This document shows positions 47,868 through 59,700 of a stretch of 64,000 nt of DNA, piece after piece. The stretch is from Cephalopachus bancanus. Lineage: Eukaryota; Chordata; Mammalia; Primates; Tarsiidae. Under the pieces are notes generated by a model that did no database searches, was not told where the DNA came from, and saw nothing but the letters and a program-made list of their open reading frames with translations. Position numbers and translations under genes: made by a program. Location: positions 3,224,001 to 3,288,000 of the forward strand of contig JAPVLO010000007.1 in the NCBI GenBank assembly GCA_027257055.1, given 5' to 3'. Positions within the stretch are counted from its first letter, which is position 1, and each line of letters begins with the position of its first letter.

Positions 47868-48136
47868 TTTTTTTTTGAGTTGGGTCTCACTCTGTTGCCC
47901 AGGCTAGAGTGCAGTGGCATGCTCACTGCAGCCTGGACCTCCTGGGCTCAGACGGTCCTTCCGTCTTAGCTTCCCAAGTTGCTGGGACTATGGTCATATG
48001 CCACGATACACAACTAAGTTTTTAATTTTTTGTAGAGATGAGATTTTGCTGTTGCCCAGACTGGTCTCAAACTGGGCTAAAGCGATCCTTCTTCCTCAGC
48101 CTCCCAAAGTGCTGGCACGAGCCACTGCACCCGGCA
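47868..48136 (-). mobile_element. Alu
   Basis: Antisense dimer with several small deletions; GTGGTAACTTTT / GTGTTAACTTTT flanks may be the target duplication. Confidence 0.9.
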
Positions 48137-48577
48137 GCAGTGTTAACTTTTCTATATTATAAATATCCTTTTGGGGATTTTTCAGTTACAAGATTTTAAA
48201 ATTCCTTCAACGTGATCCTAGAGACTGTGGGCTTTTACTCACCATGTGCTATCTTCAGGGAGGGTGACCACCTTGTTTTTTGGATCCTCTTCATGATTTT
48301 GTCTTCACAGCCAGCACAAGTGGCTGGTGATGTAGACCATGTGGCCTGTGTAGTGGGCACCACCATCATCTCCTGGCTGCTGACCCAGTCCACCCTTGAA
48401 CAATGACTGAGTCAGCAGAACCTGGTCACATTCTGTTTGAAACCCAGCCTTCAGCATTCCACATGGGTGGAATTCTTTCAGCCCACCCTGATTCCCATAA
48501 TGTGACTTTCAACTTAAATTGTTAATATAATTCAAATTAAAATTTTGTTTTTAGGATCTGGTTTTTTTGTTTTAAGG
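48137..48577. other. Intron 2 DNA, nothing recognised
   Basis: Short AT-rich single-copy interval. Confidence 0.45.
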
Positions 48578-48961
48578 CTGCTATGTACTGAATGTTTGTA
48601 TCCCCCCAAATGTATATGTTGAAGCTCTAACTCCCAGAGTGGCTATATTTGGGGATGAGACTGTAAGAAAGTAACCAAGGTTAAATGAGGCCACGGGGCC
48701 CTGATCTGGGAGGATTCATGTCCTTATAAGAACAGGCATCAGAGCACCCAGTCCATGCTCCCAGACGCTGAGGAGAGGCCTGCGAGCTCACATAGAGAAG
48801 GCGACTGTCTGCAGGTCAGGAAGAGAGCCCTCACCAGACACCAGATCTGCTGGGACCTCAATCCTGAGCTTTCCAGTCTCCAGAACTGTGAAAAAATAAA
48901 TTGTTGCTTGAGCCACCCAGTCTGTGGTATTCTCTTGTAGCAGTCCAAGCAGACTAAGACA
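48578..48961 (+). mobile_element. MLT1/MST-like MaLR solo LTR, sense
   Basis: Nearly full: TACTGAATGTTTGTATCCCC, GAAGCTCTAACTCCCAGAG, TTATAAGAACAGGC, CCCTCACCAGACACCAGATC, TCCAGAACTGTGAAAAAATA and AGCAGTCCAAGCAGACTAAG. Carries the old LTR polyadenylation motif AATAAA at 48895-48900. Confidence 0.85.
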
Positions 48962-48984
48962 AAGCCTTAATTAATTAGATAATT

Positions 48985-49270
48985 TTTGAATCGTAGTCTC
49001 ACTCTTGCCCAGGCTGAAGTACAGTGGCATGATTGCACTGTAATCATGTAACCTCAACCTCCCGGGCTCAGGTGCTCCTTCTACCTCAGCCTCCCAAGTA
49101 CTTGGGACTATAGGTGCATGCCACCATGCCTGGTTAATTTTTGTATTTTTTGTAGAGTCAAGGTTTTGCTACGTTTCTTAGGCTGGTCTCGAACTCCTGG
49201 CCTCAAGTGATCCTCCCACCTCGGCCTACCAAAGTGCTGGGACTACAGGCACGAGCCACCACACCCAGCC
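48985..49270 (-). mobile_element. Alu
   Basis: Antisense dimer (TAGTCTCACTCTTGCCCAGG to GAGCCACCACACCCAGCC) flanked by AAAGCCTTAATTAA / AAAGCCTTAATTTA, the likely target duplication. Confidence 0.93.
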
Positions 49271-49739
49271 AAAGCCTTAATTTAAATTTTGATATAATCT
49301 TCATATTTAGTTTCTGGAAATGCAAAATTAATATGCTATAGCATTAAAGAATTGGCAGAAAAAGATAAAAAGGAAGATAGTTTGAAAAAATAAAAAACAG
49401 CACCCAGAAGCCTCCAAAAGAGGCCATACATAGCCTGAACAATCCCACAAGTGCTTCTGAAGGTTGCTGACTTGTGGAAGAGTCACATGCACACTCTGCC
49501 CCAGGATGTGCTGCCCTTGGAAGGTGATGGCTGGGCTCTGTCCTGCCCCCCACCCCGATCCCTAGACCCTGCTGCACTGCCCTGGGGGACCTCCATGCCA
49601 TGCAGGACATGTGTGTTTTCATTCGTTGGTCGGTGGCCACATGTCCTGAAGGCACCTCTGCTTCCAGCTCCAAGTGCTGTCCCCACACCCTTTGTCTCTG
49701 TGGTTCTGATCCTGATTCCTGTCTGGAACCACAGCTGAA

Positions 49740-49951
49740 AGTGCATTCTCTTGCTGGGAGAAAATATTCGCAAACCACCTATCTGGTAAGGGATTGTTAC
49801 CTAGATTATATAGAGAACTTCTAAAACTCAACCAGAACAACCCCATTCAAAAATGAACCAAGCAATTGAATAGACATGTCTCCAAAGAAGATGCACAAGT
49901 GGCCAGTAAGCATGTGAAGAGATGCTCAATGCTGCTGACCATCAGGAATGA
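49740..49951 (+). mobile_element. L1 ORF2-region fragment, sense
   Basis: GGGAGAAAATATTCGCAAAC, ATATAGAGAACTTCTAAAAC, TTGAATAGACATGTCTCCAA and CATGTGAAGAGATGCTCAA follow the L1 ORF2 order. Broken by indels and truncated on both sides; not coding. Confidence 0.85.
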
Positions 49952-50520
49952 GGTACCTGCCTGTATCTCTGGGCTCCAGTCCCTCCTGAGGTGGGACCGC
50001 CCTCCATCCCCCTGAGCCTGGCCATGCCTCCCCTGTCTGCATTTCACATCTTTGCCAGAGAGTCTTCCAGAAGCACATGGCATGCTTTTGCCCAGAGGGC
50101 CTGGTGATGCCCAATGGCCCTGGAGCAGCCTTCCCCTCCGGAGCACAGCTCTTGGCCAGCATTTCTCAGTGTTGCCCATCTGTCTACAGCAAGCCCCTTA
50201 GACGTCGTTTCCCAAGACCCCCACCTCAGGTGTCAAGCGTCTCTCCATTGATGTTCGCCATGCACCGTGAGGGACGCAGCTTGTGGGGTCTCCTGGGCTA
50301 GATGACGCCTGGGGCAGGTAGCGCCTTCTGTCCTCCTTTTTTCCTGAGGTGTCCCTCCTCCCGTCCTGGTGCTGCTGCCACCTTGACCTCGTGGGCCTGG
50401 GCGGGGTCAGGAGGCACAGAGTCAGCACTGGGACCCTGCTCTCCTTGCATTCCAGGTCCACCTGGGCACCACGACTTTGCAGAAGCCCTGAAACCTGTGG
50501 CAGATCTGAGGAGGTCTGGA
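49952..50520. other. Intron 2 DNA, nothing recognised
   Basis: GC-rich single-copy sequence between L1 and Alu pieces. Confidence 0.5.
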
Positions 50521-50769
50521 CATCACAGGTGCTCCTGGACTCACCACAGCCTCAACCTCCTGGGCTCAGGTGATCCTTTTGCCTCAGCTTTCCAAATTGT
50601 TGGAACTACGGATGCTTGCCACCATGCATGGCTAATTGTTGTATTTTTTGTAGAGACAAGGTTTCACAATGTTGCCCAAGGTGGTCTTGAGCTCCTGGCC
50701 TCAAGGATCCTTTTGCCTTGGCCTCTCAAAGTGCTGGGATTATAGGCATGAGCCATTGCATCCAGCCTC
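50521..50769 (-). mobile_element. Alu, truncated
   Basis: Antisense, beginning inside the right arm (CACCACAGCCTCAACCTCCT) and ending GAGCCATTGCATCCAGCC. Confidence 0.88.
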
Positions 50770-50796
50770 CCACTGGTTCTTTTGAAAAATTATTGC

Positions 50797-51200
50797 CTTG
50801 GCTGGACATGGTGGTTTACACGTATAATCCCAGCAGGATTATAGGCCGAGATGGGAGGATTGCTTGAGCCCAGGAATTCAAGACCAGTCTAGGCAACAGA
50901 GTGAGACCCCGTTCCCACAAAAAATTTTTAAAAAATTAGCTGGAAGGGCATCCCCCTGGGGTCCCCTCCCACTGTGGGAGCTTTTCTGTCCTCTCAATAA
51001 ATCCTGCTTTTTCAAAAACCAAATAAATAAATAAATAAATTAGCTGGGTGTGGTGGCACATGTCTGTAGTCTCAGCTACTTGTAAGTCTGAGGCAGGAGG
51101 ATCGCCTGAGGCCCAGAAGGTCAAGGCTGTAGTGAGCTGTGATTGCACCACTGCACTCCAGCCTGGGCATCAGAGTAAGACCCTGACTCACACACACAAA
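50797..51200 (+). mobile_element. Alu interrupted by a 93-bp retroposed insert
   Basis: Sense dimer: left arm 50797-50943, foreign insert 50944-51036, right arm resuming at 51037. Ends in a CA/AC-rich tail at 51187-51199. Confidence 0.9.
50944..51036 (+). mobile_element. Retroposed retroviral-LTR 3' end (ERV1-like)
   Basis: Contains CCCCTCCCACTGTGGGAGCT and AATAAA at 50996-51001, followed about 16 nt on by an A-rich tail of AAAT units. That order resembles the R region and polyadenylation end of a class I endogenous retrovirus LTR. It is bounded by AAATTAGCTGG at 50933-50943 and 51037-51047, a target duplication. It carries no coding sequence. Confidence 0.65.
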
Positions 51201-51663
51201 AATATTATCTTTAAGACTTTTTTCCACTTTTAATTATAAAAAATGTCACACGCTATGTGAAGGTCAAGTGAGCCCTCGATTTTCCCTCATTCAGCCTCAG
51301 TAATGAGCAGTCCCACCCTGTTTCTGTTCTGTCTAGTAGACTCAATACGGAGGGCTCTTTTTTTACATGACCACAACCACTTTAGAAAGTGGCAGTTCTT
51401 GAATGTCACCAGATGCCCCGTCGACGCCAAGTGTTCCTAGCCATGGCCCCAGCATCAGCGCAGTTGCTGCCATGTTGCGAAGTATCTCCCATGTTGGAGA
51501 CATGTCTCCCTCCTACATCCCCTGGAACTGCAGAGCTAAGACTGAGTCAGGCTCCTGACTTCTTACCACGTCCAGTCCAAAGGCCTAGAGGACGGCATGT
51601 CACTTCTGTCACACAGGATGGCCCCCAGCCACATGGGCCGTGATTTCTACCTGGCTGCACCTC
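51201..51663. other. Intron 2 DNA, nothing recognised
   Basis: Single-copy interval. Confidence 0.45.
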
Positions 51664-51822
51664 CTCCTGCTATAGCGTCCTGAGCCCCACATCCTCCCTG
51701 CCTCCCGCTACAGCCTCCTGAGCCCCACACCCTCCCAGCCTCCCTCTACAGCCTCCTGTGCCCTGTGTCCTCCCTGCCTCCCACTACAGCCACCCGTGCC
51801 CTGTGCCCTCCCTACCTCCTGC
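51664..51822. repeat. 38-bp minisatellite, four copies
   Basis: Units at 51664, 51702, 51740 and 51778, each CTCCYRCTAYAGCCTCCTGW followed by a GCCCY-rich half, plus a 7-bp partial unit. Confidence 0.93.
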
Positions 51823-52194
51823 ATCCTCTTCCAGGACAGCTCTAGGAGAGAAAAGAGTGTGGGTGCCGCCCATCCCTGGGCCAGCCTAGTGCACACAGTG
51901 GCTGGGTTCTTCCCTCCTGGCCCCCCCCACCGGCCCTGGCTCTGCTTCAGGAATGTCCTGCCTATTCCTCTGTCTCCCCATTCCTCTGTTTCCCACATTT
52001 CTGAGCTCCAAGGTCCCTGCAGCCGCAGCCCTCCTCTACCCCCCGCTGGGCTCCTGGCTGTGACTGTACGTTCTAGGGTCTTCTCTCTCCCTGTGTGTCT
52101 CCCCGCCAGAGGGAAGCTACTCCTTCAAGCCTTGACTGGCCCGGGCGCAATGCTCACCAGAATTCGTTGAATTAGTGACTCAAGGTCATCGCCT
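51823..52194. other. Intron 2 DNA, nothing recognised
   Basis: Pyrimidine-rich single-copy interval. Confidence 0.45.
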
Positions 52195-53210
52195 CTTTTT
52201 TTAAGTAGCAACTTTATTGAGAGATGGTTCACATACCATTCACCCATTTAAAGTGTGTGATTCAGAGGCTTTTAGTGTATCCACAGAGTGGGGCAGCCTG
52301 CGCCACGGCCATTAGACTGTCTTCATCAGCTCAGGAGGAGACTGCAAACCTCTCAGCGCCTGCCCAAGCTCCTCCCCCAGCCCCGGCAGCCACTCATCTT
52401 TCTGTCTCTGTGGATGTGCCAAATCTGGACATTCAGTAAATGTGAAATAATATTATGGGTGGCCTTTTGTGTCTGGTTCCTTCCACTGAGTGTGTTTTCA
52501 AGGTTCATTCCACTGTAGCCTGTGGCATAGCTTTGTGCCTCTGAGTCATAGGCCACTGTGTGGATGGACTATGTGGTGTCTATCTGTCATCCGTCGATAG
52601 GCACTGAGCTGTGCCACTTTTTGCCTGATATGAATAATGTTACCACAAACACTCACATTCAAGCTTTTGTGTGGACGTGTGTTAATTCCCCTGGTTGTAT
52701 GTCCACATGTAGAATTGCTGGTCCACACAGTGACTCTGTAATTAATGTTTTGAGGGACTGCCACCCTGACACACAAACACTCAGCAACACTGTTCACATT
52801 CTCACCAGTCGGGCATGAGGGTCCACAACCCACCAGCATCATCAGCACCTGACTGTCCCCTCGCTGTCCTAGTGGGTGTGAGGCGGAATTGTGCTTGGTT
52901 GTTTGTTGACCAGTGATGTTGAGCATCCTTCTGAGTGTGTCTTCTCTGGAGATGTCTAGTCAGACCTCTGCCCCGTATGAAGCTGGGTCACAGCATGATC
53001 TTTTTATCATGGGATATGTAACCTAAACACACTTTTCCCATTCTGTGATTGTCTCCATCTCCATGGTCGTCCAGCCTTGATGAAGTCCAGGTCTCCATTC
53101 TGTTGTTGTGCCTTCTGTGTCATATCCAAGAACCTGTGACCCATCTCAGATCACACAGGTCTTCTTCTGAGAGTCTGTAGTTTTAGCCCTAACATTTGGG
53201 TCACTGATCC
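52195..53210 (-). mobile_element. L1M fragment, antisense
   Basis: AACTTTATTGAGAGATGGTT, CATTCACCCATTTAAAGTGT, CTGTCTCTGTGGATGTGCCA, TGGCCTTTTGTGTCTGGTTC, AAGGTTCATTCCACTGTAGC and AGCAACACTGTTCACATTCT follow the antisense L1M 3' order. Heavily diverged. Confidence 0.85.
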
Positions 53211-53582
53211 CCTTGAATGTCTCCTGTCTGGGAGGTGGGGCCCTGCAGCCCTGAGAGCCTTTTTCTCTCACACCTCAGCCCTGAAGCACCCTCCTTAGGG
53301 TGGGCAACCCACATGGTTCTGAGTTGAGCTGTCATCTGTGACTTCGTTGCTGTCCTGGGGTGTGTTGTGACTTGGGTGGGCAGGACAGGAGAGGACAGGA
53401 CCAGCCGGGGCTACCATGTTGCTCTGGGCAGGTGCTCTGGCTTCCAGGACCAGGCCGGGCTTTCCAAGGCTGGACAGCAGGTAGCGGGACTGTCAGGAAG
53501 TTCATTGCCCTCCTTCTCCTAAACCTGCCCTGGGTTAGTCTCTAAACGGCTCTTGTGTTTCCTGTGTGTCATCTCTCCCCAG

Positions 53583-53867
53583 GTGCAGACCTGACCGTCA
53601 CTGAAGCCAGCAGCTCCGACAGCCGAGGAGAGAGGGCTGAGCTCTACGCACACGTCGAGGAGGGGCTCCTGGGGGGAGAGGCCAGCTACCTGGGCCCACC
53701 CCTCACCCCGGAGAAGGACGATGCTCTGCACCAGGTGACCGCCGTGGCCAACCTGCGCGCAGCGCTCATGAGTAAGAACAGCCTGCTGTCCCTCAAGGCC
53801 GACGTGCTGGGGGACGATGGCCCCCTGCTGTTCGAGTACCTGCCCAAAGGTGCCCACTCGCTGTCGC
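53583..53867 (+). CDS. ZBTB46: ZBTB46 exon 3 coding part: acidic linker
   Basis: The acceptor is CTCTCCCCAG at 53573-53582. The exon completes codon 312 (A|GT, Ser), encodes 94 further residues and leaves one base of the next codon at the donor CGC|GTAAGT. The product is an acidic, serine-rich linker (ASSSDSRGERAELYAHVEEG, then LGPPLTPEKDDALHQ), followed by NLRAALMSKNSLLSLKADVL and the end FEYLPKGAHSLS just before where the zinc fingers would begin. No recognised domain is complete in this exon. As I recall, human has Asn where Ser 312 is encoded across the junction. The frame is open and the exon length (285 nt) preserves phase. Confidence 0.96.
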
Positions 53868-55079
53868 GTAAGTGCAGGCCCTGGCGGGTCGCTCTGCTTT
53901 GCTTTGGTTTTGATGGTTAAGAGTTTTGAGTCTCGGACTGAGGATGGGATGGTGTGGACGGCAGCTGCCTTCTGACCTCCCACCTTCAGGAGGGGTAAGG
54001 CTGTGTCCCAGCCTAAATTGGCCTCTCAGGTTACACAGGCACCGCCGGGTCACAGGGGCACTGCCGGGCGCTTGTCTTAGATCGAGGAGGGAGTTTATGT
54101 AGTTGTCAGGGCAACAGGAGGGGTCAGTCAGATACTCCTGGGATGGATTCATTCTGGAACTTGAGGCATCTCACACTAAAACCTGAAACTTGCACACGAG
54201 TAATAGACCTGGATCCCTAGCCTCATCTGAGTCACAGAGGCTTGGCAGGGAGGCACAGGGTCTTTGTGTACCCAAGACGGGATCCAGCTCCTTCTGGCCG
54301 TTCCTCTGTTCTACCTTTGTGCCGGGCTGCCCTGCATGGGGAGACGGAGGAGCCTTGAGCTGATGGGGAGAGTCAGATCATCTCTCCATACCTGTTTTCG
54401 CCAGACCACGTGGGGCACACGTGCATATTTACACGGAGCTGCGTGTTGTGTTTAGAGTGTGTCTCTGGCCGAATTCCAAATGCTGAATCTCCGCCATGGG
54501 TCCATGGGTGTGGCTCTTACTGCTGGCGGACTCAACCAGATTCCTCTTCTGGCAGGACAGGAAAACAGTCAACTTTCAGTGTTAAAACCCTCCAGGGGCT
54601 GCTTGGTGCGAGCAGCCTTCTGTGGTCATGCACTCATCATGGCTGTGGTGGCCATTGTGGGCCTGGGTGCGGTGTACACTCGGCATTTGGTATGAGCTGG
54701 TGCTCAGCCAAGCATGGGGAGGAGGCAGGTCCATTTCTCTCCATGGGAGAGGGGCATCCCCAAACAGGCAGTGCTGAGTTGGAGGTGTGAGAGGCCCCAT
54801 TCTGGGTGGTCAGGGTCCGAGTATGTGTGATGAATGGTGCTGACCTGTCGGTCCCTGACGACTGAATGAAGTGAGGGAAAGCTTACCAGCTGTCCTTGAC
54901 ATTGGGGATTTGGGGAGCATGTCTGTGTTAATTTTTACACTGCTTTAAAAACAATACTTTTATAACTTTGTTTTCATACACACACAATATTCTCTGGGCT
55001 TTTGGGTTGCATGAGTAGTGATGCGAACTGTGGTGGCTAATAAACACTGCCAGTGGAAAATCATGTCGGCGTTCTCTTT
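53868..55079. other. Start of intron 3, single-copy
   Basis: No repeat or second gene recognised in 1.2 kb after exon 3. Confidence 0.5.
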
Positions 55080-55350
55080 ATTTCCATGAACTTACTCAAG
55101 CACCACTGCAGGTGATGGGACTTGAGGCACAGAGTCAGACCTGGGCTCAGCATCTCACAGGCGGTAGCAAGCATTGACCGTTGGGCTCGTGTTATAAACG
55201 TTTTTAGGTCTCAGTTTACACATCTGAAAAATGGGGGTGAGTAGCACCACTGACACAGCTGCTGTGACTTTAAAACAAAGTAGAATTTTGAAAACATCAG
55301 ACACATTGCAGGTAGAGTGTGTGCAATCGATGCTCCAACACACTGGTCCC
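55080..55350 (-). mobile_element. MIR SINE
   Basis: TTTTTAGGTCTCAGTTTACA, CATCTGAAAAATGGGGGTGA, then a GCTGTGACTTTAAAACAAA-type core and CATTGCAGGTAGAGTGTGTG. It reads in the CAGTTTNCNCATCTGTAAAATGGG direction of MIR; I have not verified which strand is sense, so strand is tentative. Confidence 0.75.
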
Positions 55351-56576
55351 TGTCCCCTCTCCAGTGTGAAAGTGTCCTTGTTGGCAGAAATTTCCAGGTT
55401 CATCAGGACCCCAGGGTGTTGGGACGGTCAGAGAGACGGTGACAGGACATGGGGCCTCTGAAATTCAGGGTAGGAGTGTCCACTGTTGGAGGGGATGGCG
55501 GTCGGGCTCTGGGTAGCAGGTGTGTGGGCTGGGATGTGGCTGATATGTGCCCTCGAGGTGCAATGGGGCCCCTCACTCCTCACCACCTCACTGTGATCAC
55601 CCTTCCACATTGCAAGGATCAGACATCAGCCTTTTTGGATGCTCTTGCACTGTAGGGCAGGGGCCCTTATGACATTCAGGTACTCCATTGTCCCAGATGA
55701 GGCCCATCTGGCTTTGTTGTTGGGAATGACTTTGGAATGGGGAGAAATGATTTGCTGTGCTTTTTCTCTGTGTCTGGTTCTGCAGCCTTCCCCTCAGTGT
55801 GAACCCTGTCCCAGAGGCCTCCTGTGAGGTTGCTCCAGGAACCAGGCAGCAGATGGGGTCAGAGGGTGCATCTGGCTCAAAGGCATGTGTCCCACCCCTA
55901 TGGCCCAGCAGGGGCCTAGTGCTGTGTAAACTCCACTCCAGTCTCAGCTGCCCTGGGCAGTCTCTACCCTCTCCCACCCTCTGAGGTCCTCCATCCTGTC
56001 CCACCCCCAGGAGGGGCTGGGCTGTCACCCCTGCCTCCACACCCCTTGCAGGGTGGCAAGGTTGTGAGGTTGTGAGGGTGGTGGCTGCCCCTTGGGTCCG
56101 GGCCTCACATAGTGGTTTTTTTTTCTCAGATCTTTCTCTCCTGGGTGGGTCATGGCCTACTCTGTGCTTAGTACATCTTGGAACTGTGTTCAGGTGGCAG
56201 CCCCTGCACTCTGGCATGGTTTGCAGCATGACCACTCATTGCTGTGGTCGCTCACGTCTCGCTGCACTTGGGGTGGCAGGGAGCTGAGGTTGGAGTCCCA
56301 TCTTCATCTATTTTTAGTGCACCTGTGACTAGTTCCAGGTGAACACAGCAAGTGGGCTTTTGTTATTTCTATTCTGTTTTAGCATCCTAAATTTTCTACT
56401 TTTCTCATAAGAATTTACGCTTTTGTTTTCCATAAATAAGGTCTAGAGGTTGGCAGCTCCTCTCACTGGTTGGGCTGGGAGCTAGATGACTTAGGCTGCA
56501 TGTAGGGATCCAGATCCCTGCCCAGCGGGCAGAGAGGCTGTAGAACTTGGTGGGGGAATGGACTATTTTAAAACTA
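55351..56576. other. Intron 3 DNA, nothing recognised
   Basis: GC-rich single-copy interval with chance frames only. Confidence 0.5.
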
Positions 56577-56720
56577 TTTTTCCCTTTTTTTACATTTTTT
56601 GTAGAGACAGGGTCTTGCTGTGTTGCCCAGACTGGTCTTAAACTCCTAGCCTCAGTAACCCTCCTGTCTCAGCCTTCCAAAGCACTGGCGTTACAGGTGT
56701 GAGCCACTGAGCCCAGCCGC
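56577..56720 (-). mobile_element. Alu left arm
   Basis: Single antisense arm TTTTGTAGAGACAGGGTCTT to GAGCCACTGAGCCCAGCC. Confidence 0.85.
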
Positions 56721-59700
56721 TAAAACATTTTCTGACACTCTGAGTGACATCAATCTGTTTCTGGGCATCCACTGAAGTGAAAAATAGAAACAGCTGAGAA
56801 AAATACCCTTTATTTTACAAAATATTTGACCCCTACTTTAGGTACCTCTTCCCAAGTGATGGTCCTGACCCTTCTTGAGATGTGGACTGGCACCGGCGCC
56901 CGCATCCCAGTGGCTGTATGGAGCTGATGTGTGATCAGACAGCCCCGTTGGCAGGCCCTGCCTTTGGGTCACTTGCTGTGGGTCATCGTCCTATACCATG
57001 GCACGCGTACCGACGCGCCACACAGTCTGCCGGCCCTTTTGTGTGTGGACTTGTTGGGGGACTCAGCTCTGAGTCCTTGCTGTTTGTGGACTGAGGGGTT
57101 CATTCACAGGTGCTTCTAAATGCTTGAGGAAGGCCCACAGGCCTCGGCATACCGCCTCTCCTCTTTCTCTCCAGAGCGCTCTTGGTGTGTGTGCATATCC
57201 GCTGCTCTTGGTGGGGCCCGGGCTACACTGTGTGGGGCAAGGGCTGAGCCAGACAAGTGGGACACTCCTGTGCAGCCATCTGTGGTGTGGCCTCCTTGCC
57301 CTGCAGTTCTGGAAACACCCCTGAGCCCAGGTGCCCACAAGCTTTCGTGCCATGTCCTCCAGGGCAGTCACACTGTGCACCTGGGAGACACCATGTACCC
57401 ACTGAGGAGTGAAGACAGCCTCCATCAGGTGGGCCTTTGTACCTTCCTTCCCACTGTTCTCCCAGGGGTGCCCTGGAAATGGGGCTTGGAAGGTGGTAAG
57501 ACCCCCGCTGCGGGTCTGGGGCCCATGGTCCTGGGCTGGCCTGGCCCTGTGTTCGGGCTTTGCTGTGTGTCATGCCTCATGACCTCTACGTGCTAGTTGC
57601 CAGTGACTGGCGTTTTCATCAGTGTTATCTCTGGCATGCCCCATCAAGCACACATCCCAGTGACATGTGTGGCATTGAGAAACCAGACAGCAATGCCAGC
57701 ATCCTCAGCGAAGTGTCCAATGGGGCTTTGTGGTATGGGGGTGTGGTGTGGGGACTCCAGCCTGGCCTGGTCCTCCTTGGTCACGAACTCACTGTGGTGG
57801 TATAACCGCAGTCTAGTCATGGCAATTGTAAACAAGAATGAGATTGTAGTAACCGAGTTTTAAATTTAGAGAACCGGTAAATATGCAGGCAGTGTGCCAA
57901 CAGTATGCAGCAGCCGACACTCGGAGGGACTTTCAGGAAGGATCTGGAACATTCCAGAAAAACTGAAATGGCTTACTTGTTTTTCTAGGACTAATAGCAT
58001 TGGCTTGGCTGTTAAGCTTAACAGCTGGTGGTTCCCTTTCTAGATCATCAGTCTTTTGACTTCACCGTAAGAGGACTTTGCATATTGCTCATTTGGATTC
58101 CATTTAATTTGCCTCTCTCTTACTTTTGTTACTTTTCCACAGCTGGCTAACATCCGCCGTTCATAGTCAGGGTTCACCAAACAGGAACCATGGAAAGTGT
58201 CATTTTTGGCTCAGAACATGGCTGTTTTCGAGTTGTTTGTGGGTGACACTGAGCTGTGGTGGGTGGTGCATGCACCGCTTTCAAGGGCCGGGAAGTGTCA
58301 CCATAGAACACAGGGACTGTGGAACAAGCTGCAAGAGAACCAGCCAGCTGGCACAGAGGGCTGAGCCCCCAAGAGGCTGTGGCGCCACTCAACACAGTGA
58401 TACCAAAAGCGTGGGGCACACCATCCTAAGGAAAGAGTCAAGATCCCCACCCTTCCTACGGGGGCACATGCCAAGTTCCCACCGGTTCTCTCGGGGAGGG
58501 ACACTTCCCCATCGCAGCTATTGGTGGCATTGGCTGTGGTCCAGGCACCTTGTGGAGAAGAATTGTGGCTGCTCTTGCTTTGGTTGCGGCTTAGAGACTC
58601 TTCTCCATGGTATTTAGAAAAGGAACCAAGGACTCCAACTCGATGCTGGAACTTTAAACTGTTTCTGAGTAAGAGGTGCCGCTGGTGGGAATGTTTCTGC
58701 ACTTCCAGAGGAACATCCGGGCGGGCGCTGGCCACAGGTGGTGTCTCATGGGGTGCGTACTCTGCTTCCTGTGCCAACACCGTGTTGCTCCTGGGAGAGG
58801 GACCCTGCCCCAGACGAGTCATGTGCGGAGACCCTGGCGTTGGGGTTGGCACCCACACATCTGCCGCCAGCAAGACCCTGGCATCACCACCACTGCGCAC
58901 CGCTCCCTGGGAAGATCGACGGTGCTTCCGGAACTCTCTAAAGCCCCACGGTGGCTGTGCGTTCCGGGGGTGAGACTCCTTTCCTGTGTTCCCAGGGCCC
59001 GAGTCACTCATGGGGGACCCTGGTAGCAGAGTGGAAGGCCCTCCACCCGCCTTCCCCAGAGCCACGGGATGGTCTCTGGGGACCCGCCAGACCCAGCCTG
59101 GGGCGTTCTTGCCACCTCCCACAACCCAGGTAAGACACGAAGGCGGCCAGCCACGTGGGGCAGCCAGGCCAATGTGTGGGCACACTGTGCCTGTGACATC
59201 ATGTGCCAGTGGCTGTGTCCAGGTGAGCCTGGAGCCTCTGCTAAGGTTCTTGGCGCCTGTCTCTCCTCTTCCAACTCAGCCAGTTGCAGGGAAAGCCCAT
59301 CTTGGCCTCTGACAGCATCAGCCTTTGCAGCAATAGCTGACCCATTCCCACAGCACCGTGTTGTGTGACATTCAAGTGGTTTTTATATTTAAATTAAAAT
59401 GTTTCTCTGAACTTTCCTTGAGGAGTTTTTACCCTAATGTAAAGACATCTGATTTGTGTGGCAGTTGAGTAAAAACACTGTTTCCCAGAACTGAGTGCTG
59501 GTCTCGGGCTGGGCTGCCCCACACCAGGTCACTGTGTGCATCTGGCCATCCCTGACTCGGAGACCACTGCCCCAGCCCGAGCCCCACAGGGTGCGGACGG
59601 GAGACAGGTTCTCCTTCCCGTTCCCAGGGAGCAGGGCTGCTTATCTAAAGAAATGTCTCTGAGGCTCAGTTACCTCCCTGAAAAAAAAGATTCTTTAGAA

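Noticed and set aside
49740..49951. L1 reverse-transcriptase region as a functional gene
   Set aside because: A short fragment broken by indels with no surrounding ORF; a fossil.
53868..53920. Read-through of exon 3 to the stop at 53920
   Set aside because: The CGC|GTAAGT donor is excellent and the protein similarity stops exactly there.
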